Assembly: GCA_014529385.2 (NCBI GenBank)
Contig: CM043966.1
Span: forward strand, 98,133,587-98,197,586
Direction of reading: 5' to 3'
Source of the DNA: Adiantum capillus-veneris
Lineage: Eukaryota > Streptophyta > Polypodiopsida > Polypodiales > Pteridaceae
DNA: 64,000 nucleotides
Below, piece by piece: positions 10,478 through 21,935 of this stretch (its first letter is position 1; each line of letters begins with the position of its first letter). Below the pieces are notes generated by a model. The model was not told the DNA's origin. It made no database searches and worked only from the letters and a program-made list of their open reading frames with translations. A program made the translations under genes and the position numbers.

Positions 10478-12161
10478 CCTCAGGGAGAGCCTAAAGATTG
10501 GGAAACAAATGATGAAGTCATCATGCAAGTCAATGAATATGCCAAGCAAATGCAACTGATGACTGATAAGATGCGAATAGCAGCAGTTAGCCGCAGTGCT
10601 AAGGCTAAGGAACTTGAACTCATTATTGATGCTCTACAAGGAGAGTTGGATGACTGAATGAACATATTTGCAAATCTCTAAAGACAAATCAAGGAGCTGA
10701 AAGATGAAACAGAACAACACGAGCTTTCAAAAGAGAAACAACAAAAAGAGATGGAAGAGTTGGGAGAGCTTTTAACTAAATTGTTGGATGCATGCTAATG
10801 CTAATGCTTCTTTGCAGTACTCCGAGCAAAGGATCAATGATCAAGCAGCATTTTTGAGACAGATAAGAGAAAACCCTGCTGTCACCTCAATCAAGGGACC
10901 GGATGAATTTTACAAGACTTTAGAAAAGAGGAACAAGGACTATGAGTTAGAGATGAATCTGGAATAGCCAGAAAGACGAGACCTTGCATTGATGTGGGTC
11001 CAAAGAGAAGAGAAACTGCTCAAAGAGATAGTGGAATTAAAGAGCTTTAATCAGCTGCTGCGAGAGGGACAACCAGAAACTCAAGATGAAGCAGGACCCT
11101 CTGAACAACCAACCATTGATATACCCTCAGTCTCATTTGCTGAGATAGAAACACAGCCGTTAGAAGGACTAGCAAAAGATTCGGAATTTCAAGTACCACT
11201 CAATGAAGCTGAGCAAGTGCCCATGGTCCAGCTTTCTAAAGCTGGGGAAGATGCACTAAAAGAGCAGATCATCCAAGAAACAGATGTTGAATGGAAAGCA
11301 GCAATGGATTGGGAGTTGAGAGTTCTCCACTCAGTCAATGTAACTCAGCTCACTCCCAACCAAATCAATGCTCAGTGGCATCATCAATCACTACCATACC
11401 CATTGATCAAAGTAGAGCTACTACACGTTAAAGAAAGACTATACAAGGATATGCAAGCAGAAGGCTCAAAGAATATCCACCCCAAGTGGAGAAAGAACTG
11501 GTTGAACAAGAATTTGAGATATCTCATTCTATTCACAAGAGCACCTGCAATCGTCCAGAAAGATCCTACATTCTGTCTTGTACCAAGGGTAAGGACATGG
11601 CAGGCATACAAAGCACTGAAAAAGAAGAGGCCAACATGTCTAAATTACCCACGTCTACCAGCTCCAGAGCAGGGTCTAGCAACGGAAGAATAAATGGTGA
11701 AAACCCTAACGGGCACCATGACCTTCTTCAAGAGCCTCCTTGACCTCTCATGTGCAATGTTGTATAAGATTTGCAGAATGCTGCTCACCTGCATTCAAGC
11801 TTTTCACAAGTCTGAGCAAGCCAGAGCACCATGGATATCTTTTCTCGAAGGCAATAAAGGTCTCTGTTATGAATTAAGTGGACAGCCTTTAGAAGAAGTC
11901 CTTTACGGCTTCTACGCAAGATGCATGTTTCTACCCTCTAGCAATATGTTGGCATTTGAAGAATCATTCTACACAGGTTTCTTCACTTGGCGAACGAAGA
12001 TATTTGGGCCAGTGATAAGTAACCTTACATCAAGATTTGTTGTCTATTCAGCCATTGAACTTAAAAACAGAGTCACCATGCAATTTTTACAAGTCCCAGA
12101 CAAAGAACAAAGAATCAGACATGAAAAAGCTCTACATGCCCTTAAAGACCACCTCGCATGA
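10478..12161 (+). pseudogene. Element D ORF, C-terminal part
   Basis: Between 10478 and 10988 are coiled-coil remnants with stops. The ORF 10989-11693 (MMWVQREEKLLKEIVELKS) and, after one in-frame stop, 11694-12161 form the C-terminal half. The last part is less charged (CRMLLTCIQAFHKSEQ, LYGFYARCMFLPSSN) and ends KALHALKDHLA. The stop lies 39 bases before the polypurine tract/LTR boundary, as expected for the last ORF of an LTR element. No RT, integrase or protease is visible anywhere from 8884 to 12161. Confidence 0.55.
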
Positions 12162-12185
12162 AGTTGTGTCAAGGAACGACACAGT

Positions 12186-12200
12186 CAAGGAGGGGACGAA
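12186..12200 (+). other. Polypurine tract of Element D
   Basis: CAAGGAGGGGACGAA directly precedes the LTR start TGTTAGCAGC at 12201. Confidence 0.7.
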
Positions 12201-12328
12201 TGTTAGCAGCAAGCTAACTCGGATAACATTTTTTGGAGCTTTTATTTTAAAAACATTTATTATTTTGATGAATCGGAAATGTTGTAACTCCTACTTTCTA
12301 GATAAATAGTGTAATTGATGAGCCGGGG
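12201..12328 (+). repeat. Element D 3' LTR, left part
   Basis: Starts TGTTAGCAGCAAGC right after the polypurine tract. It is interrupted after CGGGG (12324-12328) by Gypsy-B1 and resumes at 19591. The end 12237-12328 plus 19591-19617 forms one 119-bp unit that is repeated at 19618-19736. Confidence 0.75.
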
Positions 12329-12582
12329 TGTAACATCTAATGGCGTAGTAACTTGTGTGTAGCGGAAATTAGCATGAACATAGTGAGCATTTCATTATAA
12401 TAGATTCCTAATGAGCATAACAAGAGTGCTTGGGTGGAGAGAGCAACAAAAAGCATAACACCTAGTTAGATAGCATGAACAATACTTGGTTGGATTTGCA
12501 TCACAAAGCCAAGAGTTGTTGGTGTAGGCCTCCCTTCTCACAAGCTTGGAGTAGGTGATAAGCTTTCCATTAAAGCTTGAGA

Positions 12583-12635
<53 letters not shown>

Positions 12636-13552
12636 TTCTTGCTTCACACATGAACTAGTTTCTAGTGTGAGTGTGTGTGGATAATGCCTTGAGAAAATCA
12701 GCCCCCTCTCTCTCTTGGTCGACCCCTCTTGCTATTTGCTCATGCTACCACCCCATTGGACCTCTCCAGGCTTAGCCAATAGTATTTCAGGAGCATAAGT
12801 GATAGCCTTTTAACATGTGTCCCCCTTTACCTTTTTGTGAGAGCTTTAGGTAATTAATTAATGCAACTAAACTCTCATTACACACCTTTGTCTCCTGGCC
12901 AATAGGAATCATGCAAGCCATTGGGCTGTTGAATGCTTATTGGACCCTTGGGAGACTGTCCAATAGTCTTCTAGAGAGCTTAATTTTTATTAGTTCTTTT
13001 ATTAAGTGTTTTTAAATCAATTAAACTAGACTTACTCTAGCCTAATTCTCATTGGTCCACCTCCATGGCCATCCAATAGGATTTGAGTACACCTTGTGGG
13101 CATCTGGGGGGAGCTAACATGTGTCCCTCATTCCCTTTGTGTAAAGGAGGCTTATGAGTGTGTGTGTGTGTGTGTGTGTTTCTGTCTCATCCCCTACTTG
13201 CAAGGCTCACCCCCTCCTTTGTAGGATTTGTAAAGACTTTTTTACACACACACAAAGCATCCAATTTTCCTAAGCTTAGCCATTGGACACAATTTGAATT
13301 TTGGAACCTTAGCATTTTGGAAATCTTAATGGACTGAACCTTAGGGTCTTTAAAGCCCATTGTAGCACATTTCTCTTTTGCAGATGGGCCCCCCTTTGGA
13401 TCCCTATTTTTCCTCCTTTGGATCCCCAATGTGGCCAGTCTGCCAGCTTAACCACTATTCTAGCTTTTTCTCCCCTAGCACTTCCCCATATTAAATGATC
13501 CGTTTAACATGAGAAAATCATTTAGCAAAATTAGATATTACTTATTATGACA
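12329..13552 (-). repeat. Gypsy-B1 3' LTR (1224 bp, internally deleted)
   Basis: Plus-strand ends are TGTAACATCTAATGG and TTACTTATTATGACA. Compared with the partner at 17994-19585 it lacks about 415 bp (partner about 18153-18566), with a short CTT/GG homology at the joint. It carries a long (GA)n at 12585-12633 that the partner lacks, and (GT)n at 13157-13179. Confidence 0.92.
12585..12633. repeat. (GA)n microsatellite in LTR
   Basis: About 24 dinucleotides; the same position in the partner LTR has only GAGAGAGGGAG. Confidence 0.95.
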
Positions 13553-13911
13553 TTATCTCTCTCTTGAAATCATAGTCGTCCTCGACTATGGGGTAGAGAA
13601 GATAAAACATATTCATTAGTCCTTTTTCTAGTGGGTAGAGGATTCCTATGTTACCTTACGACATCGTTCCAGAATAGATGACTAATCCATTTGGCGCTTG
13701 AGAGCCTAAGCTGTCGCAAGCATGTCTGCACATTAGTCCTATCAATCTTCCATAGTAGAGTGACAAGCTCTACTTGGTGTTTGGGAGATGTCATCTCCGC
13801 AAACTTGATCTAAGCATGCATACTACTTCATTTTTTTTGCAGAATAAAGAGAAAGAGAGTTTTGTAAGACAAAAACTTTGTTCATTTTAAACATTTATAC
13901 ATTTGCTTACT
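13553..13911 (-). other. Gypsy-B1 3' untranslated region and polypurine tract
   Basis: Minus-strand AAGAGAGAGA followed by TAA directly precedes the 3' LTR and is the likely polypurine tract. The same sequence lies at 58635-58648 in Gypsy-B2. No ORF. Confidence 0.65.
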
Positions 13912-16097
13912 CGAGGGAGGCATTGTAAGCATTGACAAGGTTTAGGTTATCCTTTAATTGTATGCCTTGCATCCATCTAGCATCTTCAAAAGGATAATTC
14001 TTAAACTTAATAAGATACCATCGGATAGTCTTACCGCCTCTTAATACCTTATCTTCATGTTGGAGATGGACTCGCGCTGCAGCACCTCTTCTTGGTTCTG
14101 GATCTACGGTGGGTCTTCATTAGTTGTTTCTTGAGGTGTCTCTCCTTTGTAAGGCTTTTAGTAGGCTCACATGGAAAGCATTGTGTATGAGCCAATGGCT
14201 GGGCAACTTGAGTTGGTAGGCCATCTCATTGATTGGCCTAAGAATCTGGAAGGGAACATAGTACCTTTTTGCTAACTTAGCATAGTACTTTTGGTGTCCC
14301 ATAGGATTCTTGCCCGTCGTGTGCCTTAATCGAGCCTTGGGAAATTTTAGTAAGACCCAATCATTTTCTTTAAAGGCTTGGGCTCTTCTGTTCTTGTCAG
14401 CAGCAGCCTTTTTCCTTTGCTATGAGATAGAGATAGCATCCTTAATCTTTTGAAAAGATTTTTGTAGGTCTCGGCTTTACTCATCTGCAGCGAAGATCTT
14501 CCCGTGTACCTTAAGTAGAAGGGGACTTTTTTATCTTCCCTCAATTACCTCGAAAGGTGCTTTTCCCATGAAAGTATGTACAATGTTATTGTAGGCATAC
14601 TCCACTAAGGGTATGTACTTCTCCCATTGGGATCTTTGATCTACTTTCGTTACATAGGCTTTTAGTAGATCAAGAATTGTTAGGTTAGCTATATCACTTT
14701 GTCCATCCGTTTGTGGGTGATAGACCGAGGAGAAGTTTAGCCTTGTCCTAAATTCTCAAAGAGACCCTTACAAAAATTAGTGGTCACTCTAAGATCTCTA
14801 TTCGACACTATGGACATTGGCAAGCCATGTTACTTGAAGATTTGTGAAATGAAGAGGGTTGCCATTTGATAGGTTTTGATAATCTTTTTGACATGTATAA
14901 AATGAGCTTGTTTACTGAACCTGTCTACTATCGTCCATATTCCCACGTTCCCATGGATAGACTTAGGCAATCCAAAGATAAAATCCATGGATATGCTCTC
15001 CCATGGTGAATTAGGGATTGGCAATGGTTGAAGCAATCTAGGTTGCTTCCCTCTATCAAACTTTGTCTTTTGGCATACCACACATTTAGAAACATACTCT
15101 TGTATATTTGCTTTCATCGTAGACCAATAGAAATATGTTTCAATCCCTTTTAGGGTAGACTCAATCCCTCTATGCCCTGCATAAGGGAGAGCATGAGATT
15201 CATACATTACTTTCTCATGGAGTGAGTTAGTAATGCATAGTCTATTGCCATAGAGAAGATAACCATCTTGTAAATTAAATGGTTCCTCTGTTTTCCCTAG
15301 TGCAAGGGCTGAAATCACATCTCTAAAATTGGGATCAATAGCATACTCATCTATAATAGAAGATAGATCATTGTGAGTTGCTATGGAAATCGCATTCACT
15401 CTCGCCCGTCTTGAGAGTGCATCCGCTACTTAATTATGCTTGCCAATAATGTGAGCAATATGAAAATGAAATTGCAAAAAAAAAATTGCCCACCTCATTT
15501 GTTTGTCAGAGAGCTTGGTCTGCGTCATGAAGTACTTCAGACTTTGGTGATTCGTTTGAGAATGAAAGGAGTCCCCAATAAACAGTGCTTCCATGAGTCT
15601 AAGGCATGTAGAATTGCGAGGAGTTCCTTTTCATATATGCCTAGAGATTTCTCAACAGGGTTAAGCCTTCGCCTTTCATAGGCTATGGTGTGCCCTTCTT
15701 GGAGCAAAACAGTGCCAAGGCAATCACCACAAGCGTCACATTGGACCTCAAATGGCTTTGAGAGATCCGGTAGTGTAAGCACAGGTTAAGAGATAAGCTT
15801 TTCTTTAAGCTTTTCAAAAGCATTGTTCTCCTTGGCAGACCATGTATACCTAACGTTTTTCTTTGTTAGGTCATGTAATGGTTCTGCAATTTTTGAGAAC
15901 TTTTCTATGAAGCGTCTATAGTATGCACACATACCAATAAATCTTCTTAGTTCATGAAGATTCCTTGGTGTAGGCCATCCCTTTTTTACCTCTAACTTTG
16001 ATGGATTCCATCTTGAGAGATAATGTGACCTAAATACTTTGATGGATCCATTTGGATTCCATCTTTGAGAGATAATGTGACCTAAATACTTTGTGGT
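13912..16097 (-). pseudogene. pol: Gypsy-B1 pol: RT thumb, RNase H, integrase, chromodomain-like end
   Basis: The reading begins in the RT thumb (YLGHIISQ, duplicated) and passes WPTPRNLHELRRFIGMCAYY. RNase H follows (FEVQCDACGDCLGTVLLQEG, YEKELLAILHALDSW). The integrase zinc part is HRGIE plus CVVCQKTKFDRGKQ. The core shows SPWESISMDFIFGLP and IWTIVDRFSKQAHF, and a damaged second catalytic region (SIVSNRD). The C-terminus has GHQKYYAKLAKRYYVPFQIL, LIHNAFHVSLLK and a chromodomain-like end (RWYLIKFKNYPFEDARW), finishing in NAYNASLE near 13912. Several stops and frame changes are present. The longest intact block is 15399-14830. Confidence 0.9.
16008..16097. repeat. 45-bp direct duplication at RT deletion joint
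   Basis: Minus-strand AAGTATTTAGGTCACATTAT and following bases occur twice, at the point where the zinc-knuckle region is fused to the RT thumb. Confidence 0.8.
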
Positions 16098-17576
16098 AAG
16101 TTTCCTCCTCTTGGATTTCGACCAAGGTAGCTCTAGGAGGCTCATGGCGGGTGTTCTTTTGGGGACAAGCGCGGTACGCATGCCCTTGCTCGCTGCACTT
16201 GAAACAGCGGTTATCCTTGTGATAACTCTCAAGCTCGTCAGGAGAGAGTTTGTTTTTGCTTTTGTAAACTCCCTTCTCCTTAGCTTTGTTGGAATTGCCC
16301 TTAGGAGACTTTTGGACATTGTCCTCCCCTTAGGCTCATTGGAACCCTTATTTTTCGTGGGCTTAGAATTCTCTTAGCCCCTGTTTGGAAATTGATTCGA
16401 GAAGCCACCATAGTATGGTGTATAAACGCCGATATAGTGCATGGCCTTTGGGAGTTGACATACTCCACTATTTCTTCAGTTAAGCCCGCACAAAATTGTT
16501 GCTTTGCTCTCCAAAATCCATCTTTTTGAAGACAGTGGCTTTGAGATGTAGGTCCCAAAACTTGTCTACATATTTGTGAATGGATTCGTAGGGAGAGAGC
16601 TTAAAGATTCGCCATTCGGTGAGTACTTTGTCTTTGGCATCAGTGGCAAAAAACTGCTTTATAATGGAAGCTCTTAAAGCTTTCCATGTTTGTGGAGCTT
16701 CACCGTTGGCCCGTAGGCTAGGCCACCATTCCCTGGCGAACTTTTGAAAGTGCATAGCTACATGGTGTAGCTTAGAGGACTCCGTGAAGCCCTCATCTCC
16801 AAACGCCGCATCAAATTGTTGGATGAAATCCAAGACTTTGTCCGTAGCACCAAAGGTGCCATCGTAGGTACGATTTCCTATGGCCTCTTCTTTTTTATGG
16901 TTCAAAGGTTGCACCATCACTTTCTTCAGAAGATGAAGAATTTGAAGAAGATGGAGAAGAGGGTGACCTATTTCTTTCCTTTTTCTTACCTTGATCTTCT
17001 TTGTCTGCACCATCACTTTCATAAGAGGAAGAGGATGAAGCAGATGGAGAAGAGGGTGTCCTCTTTCTCGCCTTTTTCTTCTCTTGCTTTTTGTCATCCC
17101 TCTTTGAATTACAATGTGGAGAAGTTTGCGATGGTCTTCTCCATTTTAAAGGTGATGGAGAGCGTTTTCCCACCATTTTCGAGGAGCCATCTCCACCGAG
17201 GTGGCAGGAGACTTCTTTCTCGTTCCTTTGGTGGGGGTTCTTGAGTTCTCCTGTAAGAAGGAGATGAGTCATCAAGAAGCAAATTTTTGATCCCTTCGTA
17301 TAGATCCTCTTCTTCTTCTCGAATCGGAGAGAGGCCTCTTTTGGGAGTCTCGCAAGGACGCTTCCTAGGTACTCTCTCGTCATGGTGGGGAGTTTGAAGA
17401 ATCCCATGAGCATGAAGCTACCATTGCACTTCACTTGGGAGGGATGGATTGCCCATGGCTTGTTGAAGCTTAGAAATAAGGTAGTTAACAAGCATAGGGG
17501 CATCACTAGTAGCCTCCTCATTAGCCAAATCAAAGCTATCAACATTAATTTCACTCTCCTTACTATTGTCAGCCAT
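16098..17576 (-). pseudogene. gag: Gypsy-B1 gag with SR-like region and zinc knuckle
   Basis: The start is the ATG at 17576 (MADNSKESEINVDSFDL), matching MADNSKESEMNVDSFDF at 52361. After damage comes a basic, serine-rich stretch in two repeats (KKKARKRTPSSPSASSSSSY; KKKERNRSPSSPSSS) and a retrotransposon gag domain (GFTESSKLHHVAMHFQKFA, WKALRASIIKQFFA, YVDKFWDLHLKATVF). The zinc knuckle CFKCSEQGHAYRAC lies near 16200. About 25 residues later the sequence jumps into the RT thumb with no protease between. Confidence 0.88.
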
Positions 17577-17980
17577 TCTAACAGCTTTTAGGTGTAAACT
17601 TTTTAGGTGTACTTTGGAACTTCAAGCCCTAGTTGCTACGCCTCTTTACCCCTTTAGAAAAAGCACTCAAGCTACTGTACCCGTGGCTCGAATACCATTA
17701 ATTGCAAGGAATAGAAGAGAGGGTCGTTCAACACCAAAACAGCACCGGATCTTGTCAAGCTTCTAATAGCTCAATAGTGGTTAAGGTGTAGGCAAGTCCC
17801 GTAGGACTCCACTATTAAGACCATAGCTCTCAGTGGTGATGCCCCGTTATCTGCATGAAGGCAGGCGCACTCCAAGGCTAAAAATTCCCTATTCTACTTT
17901 CTCAATTGCAATTAATAGTACCAACCATTTATAGCTAGCTTGAGGACCTCCCTTCTTGATCAAGAAAAGAGAAACCTTGT
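17577..17980 (-). other. Gypsy-B1 leader
   Basis: About 400 bases between primer-binding site and gag. The same leader is found in Gypsy-B2 (51956-52360). No gene seen. Confidence 0.7.
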
Positions 17981-17992
17981 GCTCTGATACCA
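17981..17992 (-). other. Primer-binding site (tRNA-iMet), perfect
   Basis: Minus-strand TGGTATCAGAGC, one base inside the 5' LTR. Confidence 0.93.
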
Positions 17993-17993
17993 A

Positions 17994-19585
17994 TGTAACA
18001 TTTAATGGCCTAGTAACTTGTGTGTAGCGGAAATTAGCATGAACATAGTGAGCATTTCATTAGAATAGATTCCTAATGAGCATAACAAGAGTGCTTGGGT
18101 GGAGAGAGCAACAAAAAGGATAACACCTAGTTAGATAGCATGAATAATACTTCAAAAGAGAGAGAAATTAGGCTATTGAAAATAGTTGAGGACCAGATGT
18201 ACATGGAGCCGATCCCCCCCTCCAAAAGGCTTTGTATTATAGGTTTCTCCCATCAAGAGAGACATTTTACAATACAATTCTTTGTGTTCCTTCGATACTA
18301 GCTAGTGCAATGAAGATGGAAGCTTCAAGCACTAAGCAAAACACTTATAAAACACAACATCAATTCCCTCACGGTCTCAGACCCAAGACCTCACACACAC
18401 CTTCAAAGATGGTGAGAGCTAGCGGGGTATGAGAGTAGATTGAGAGGAAGAAGGAGTAGTCTTACGAGAAAGATGTACATCTTCTCACATAATCACTCAT
18501 CTTAGCATAGCTTAGCTTAGTAATTAGCATGGTAGAGGAGATGAGCAGGCATTGAAGCTTGGCTCTTGATTGGATTTGCATCACAAATCTAAGAGTTGTT
18601 GGTGTAGGCCTCCCTTCTCACAAGCTTGAAGTAGGTGATAAGCTTTCTATTAAAGCTTGAGAAGGAGAGAGGGAGTCTTCTTGCTTCACACATGAACTAG
18701 TGTAAGTGTGTGTGGATAATGCCTTGAGAAAATCAGCCCCTCTTGCTATTTGCTCATGCTACCACCCCATTGGACCTCTCTAGGCTTAGCCAATAGGATT
18801 CCAGGAGCATAAGTGATAGCCTTATGACATGTGTCCCCCTTTACCCTTTTGTGAGAGCTTTAGGTAATTAATTAATGCAACTAAACTCTCACCTGGACCC
18901 CTTTGTCTCCTGGCCAATAGGAATGCTTGCAAGCCATTGGGTTGCTAAATGCTCATTGGACCCCTTGGGAGACTGTCCAATAGTCTTCTAGAGACATTAA
19001 TTCTTATTGGTTCTTTTATTAAGTGTTTTTAAATTAATTAAACTAGACTTACTCTAGCCTAATTCTCATTGGTCCACCTCCATGGCCATCCAATAGGATT
19101 TGAGTACACCTTGTGGGCATCTGGGCTAGGGAGCTGACATGTGTCCCTCATTCCCTTTGTGTAAAGGAGACTTGTGAGTGTGTGTGTGAGTGTGTGTGTG
19201 TGTGTGTGTGTTTCTCTCTCATCCCCTACTTGCAAGGCTCGCCCCCTCCTTTGTAGGATTTGTGAAGACTTTTTAACACACACACAAAGCATCCAATTTT
19301 CCTAAGCTTAGCCATTGGACACAACCTTTGAATTTGGAAACCTTAGCATTTTGGAAGTCTTAATGGGCTGAACCTTAGGGTCTTTAAAGCCCATTGTTGC
19401 ACATTGATCTTTTGCAGATGGCCCCCCTTTGGATCCCTATTTTTCCTCCTTTGGATACCTACTATGGCTAGTCTGCCAGCTTAACCAATATTCTAGCCTT
19501 TTCTCCCCTGGCATTTCCCCATATTAAATGATCAGTTTAACATGAGAAAATCATTTAGGAGAGTTAGATATTACTTATTATGACA
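17994..19585 (-). repeat. Gypsy-B1 5' LTR (1592 bp)
   Basis: Plus-strand TGTAACATTTAATGGCC to TTACTTATTATGACA. It is full-length relative to the partner, with (GT)n at 19177-19211. The right flank is the duplicated target CGGGG. Confidence 0.93.
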
Positions 19586-19590
19586 CGGGG

Positions 19591-19900
19591 CTACAAGCTT
19601 CCAGGTTGTATCAACTTAGCTTTTATTGTAAAAACATTTATTATTTTGATGAATTGGGACTGTTGTAACTCCTACTTTCCAGATAAACAGTGTAATTGAT
19701 GATCCGGGGCTACAAGATTCCAGATTGTATCAACCTATCTTTAGTTAGAGCTCCCAAATTATTAGTTGACTACAAAAACCTTAGCTAAGGTATAAAAGCT
19801 AATTTTTGTAAGTATTTTATAAGTTTTTGGATAATAGAAACACGGCGTGAGCTAACGGCGCTCACTTCTCGCGCTTCCTACTCCCTTCTCGGTTGTCACA
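19591..19900 (+). repeat. Element D 3' LTR, right part
   Basis: Continues the LTR broken at 12328. The second 119-bp unit is 19618-19736. A likely TATA box TATAAAAG is at 19791-19798. The end is placed at TTGTCACA (19900), but this boundary is tentative because no partner LTR was found. Confidence 0.6.
19791..19798 (+). promoter_or_regulatory. TATA box in Element D LTR
   Basis: TATAAAAG in an otherwise mixed-composition LTR; about 110 bases before the proposed LTR end, as expected for a U3/R boundary. Confidence 0.5.
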
Positions 19901-20509
19901 TTACAGTGCCGTTTGTTGCATTGCAACCGCAGGCAAGAGCTCTACGCACTGACGTAAGCATTTCATGGTAATCCGTAGCTTTTTGGCGTCATCGATCCGC
20001 ACCTTAATTTCATTATAAGTAGGAATTTAAGCTTCAAAATCATAAAATAAGTATGGGCGGGGTATTGGGAAATCATTGCTAAGCATTTAGATGCATTCCG
20101 GGTCGAAAACGACTAGGTCAAAAACTCACTGTTGTTAATAATTACGATTTTGCACTTGACCTAAAGTGAGATTTGAGAAAATAAGCATGTGTGCTTAGGT
20201 CTTATAAACATGTCCTAGAAGTTTCGTAACGTTTGGATGTCGTTTGATGCTGTAATGGTTGTGATTTGTTTGCCGATTAGCGACTAGCTTTTGGTGATTT
20301 CTGTCATTTGAGTGTAGCTTGAGATAGAAGCGAGTTGTTTGTTGTTTTCCAAGAGATTGACTAACTCTTGTAACCTCTGTGCACTAGTCGAGTTAGCTTC
20401 GTCCCCTGAATTGACAATTATATTTGTGGTTTTCACTATGTCTGCAATAAGATAGGAGTGAGGTTAGACACCCATCCCACACAATACGAAGGACACCTTA
20501 ACAAAATGG
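19901..20509. other. Spacer with no gene seen
   Basis: Holds GTTAATAATTACGATTTTGC at 20134, a weak relative of the palindromes near 8092-8697. Nothing else recognised. Confidence 0.4.
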
Positions 20510-21200
20510 AATTTCAAAGAGGATGAACAAGGCAATCATGGAGCGAGAAAGAAGAATGAGGCTACATGTAGGTTTTTTGCTTCAGCTTTGGGCATAATCA
20601 GTAAATTTGTCTACTTGATTAACCGATCACCCTCAATGACACTAGAATCTGGAGGAATTCCAAAAGAGGCATGGATAGGTTAAAAGATGAACTATGCATT
20701 TCTCAAAGTATTTGGATGTCAGAATTTCATGCAAATAGACATAAGTCTTAGGTCTAAGCTAGATGCAAAGTCCAAGAAATATTTCTTTATCGGTTATGGA
20801 GAAGTGAAATTTGGGTATCACAAAAAAAAAACTACATTGCCTATGGGATCGTGAAGATGGTAAGATCTTTGGAATTAGGGATGTTATTTTCACTAAACAT
20901 AATATGTACAAAGATTACTTGAAAAGAAAACAAACAAAAGTGCAGGTAATGAGTACGTGGAGCTTGAGGATAGCAATGAAAACTCAAAGAGTCTAATTGG
21001 TGACAACTTGCAACATCACCAACAAGATGAGGAACCTCAACCTATACCCCAAAGACCTACAAGAGTCAGTAGACCTCCAGAGAGATTCATTCCTTCGTTT
21101 AACCATCTCTTGGTCACAGATTCTGGATTGCTAGATGCAACATGAATCCAAAGAAGAGTGGACAAAGAGCATACAAAGAATGGGCTCATTGCACCAAAAT
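20510..21200 (+). pseudogene. Ty1/copia integrase C-terminal remnant
   Basis: The reading NGISKRMNKAIMERERRMRL is the copia integrase stretch that usually contains AERMNRT. It is followed by YLINRSPS, FLKVFGCQNF, LDAKSKKYFFIGYG and, to 21145, QRPTRVSRPPERFIPS. This is the normal copia order from the end of the integrase core to the linker before RT. Stops are present. It ends abruptly near 21200, where Gypsy-A sequence begins. Confidence 0.82.
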
Positions 21201-21224
21201 CAAGCATGAAAAGTGATTGATTTA

Positions 21225-21816
21225 TCTAAAGGTAAACGAGCACTACAAAGAAAATAGGTGTATAAGTGCAATGAGAAAGAAGGTGGGAAAAAGAGATACA
21301 AGTTTAGGCTTGTGGTATGGGGGTTTTCTCAAAAGAAAGTTAGAAACGTCGGCAAGTTACCTTCGAGGAAGGGGAGGAAGTATTTTTACGTGTGCTAGAA
21401 CATTCAGAAAGTCTGAAAATTAAGCAAACACCTAAATTATCTCCCCGATATTGTGGGCCTTTCAAAATACTCAAGCGAGTAGGTATCGTGCCTACAAATT
21501 ATTGCTACCTACACATTCTCGTATTCATCTGGTGTTTCATGTAAGCCGTTTAATAAGCGGTTACATGAGGACGACAATGTCATTGACCAACAGATTTTGG
21601 TTGATTTCATTGAATCTCTTGGGCCTTACCGCATGAACCTGAACATGTTCCAAATTATCATGTGTTACGTACACGTCATCGTGTACGTCAACAAGCCTTA
21701 ATCAAGTGGAAATATCGACCTGAGAAAGGTGCCACTTGGAAAAACATTAGTGTTCTTAAGAAGAAGTTTTTCACTTTTGTTTTCGAGGACGAAAACTCTT
21801 CTTGAGTGGGGAGTAA
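21225..21816 (+). pseudogene. Gypsy-A-type integrase C-terminus and chromodomain
   Basis: EEGEEVFLRVLEHSESLKIK and LSPRYCGPFKILKRV are the integrase C-terminal signature. After frame changes come HSRIHLVFHVSRL and a chromodomain-like end (ALIKWKYRPEKGATWKN, KKKFFTFVFEDENSS). The stop is followed by GAGTGGGGAGTAA, a polypurine tract, and the LTR start at 21817. The fragment supplies the part of Gypsy-A missing at the left edge. Confidence 0.85.
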
Positions 21817-21935
21817 TGTCAGGACACCAACAAAGCCGGACTAAACAAGGGCAAAGCCGAGCTATGCAGTGTGCAAAGGGAGTCCAACTATGGCAAAAGG
21901 CCATGGGCCATGCTATATAGTGGATGGTTACTTGA
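21817..21935 (+). repeat. Gypsy-A LTR fragment
   Basis: TGTCAGGACACCAACAAAGC through CATGCTATATAGTGG matches the LTR at 3622-3774 read on its minus strand. The last 35-40 bases of the LTR are not recognisable. Confidence 0.8.

Larger units (their letters stand above)
12329..19585 (-). mobile_element. Gypsy-B1: Ty3/gypsy element with both LTRs
   Basis: It is flanked by a perfect 5-bp target duplication CGGGG (12324-12328 and 19586-19590). On the minus strand it reads 5' LTR 19585-17994, primer-binding site 17992-17981, gag, zinc knuckle, then a deletion joining directly to the RT thumb, RNase H, integrase, chromodomain-like end, polypurine tract and 3' LTR 13552-12329. It is the closest relative of Gypsy-B2 at 50271-59575. 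Protease and most of RT are absent, so it could move only with help. Confidence 0.93.
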
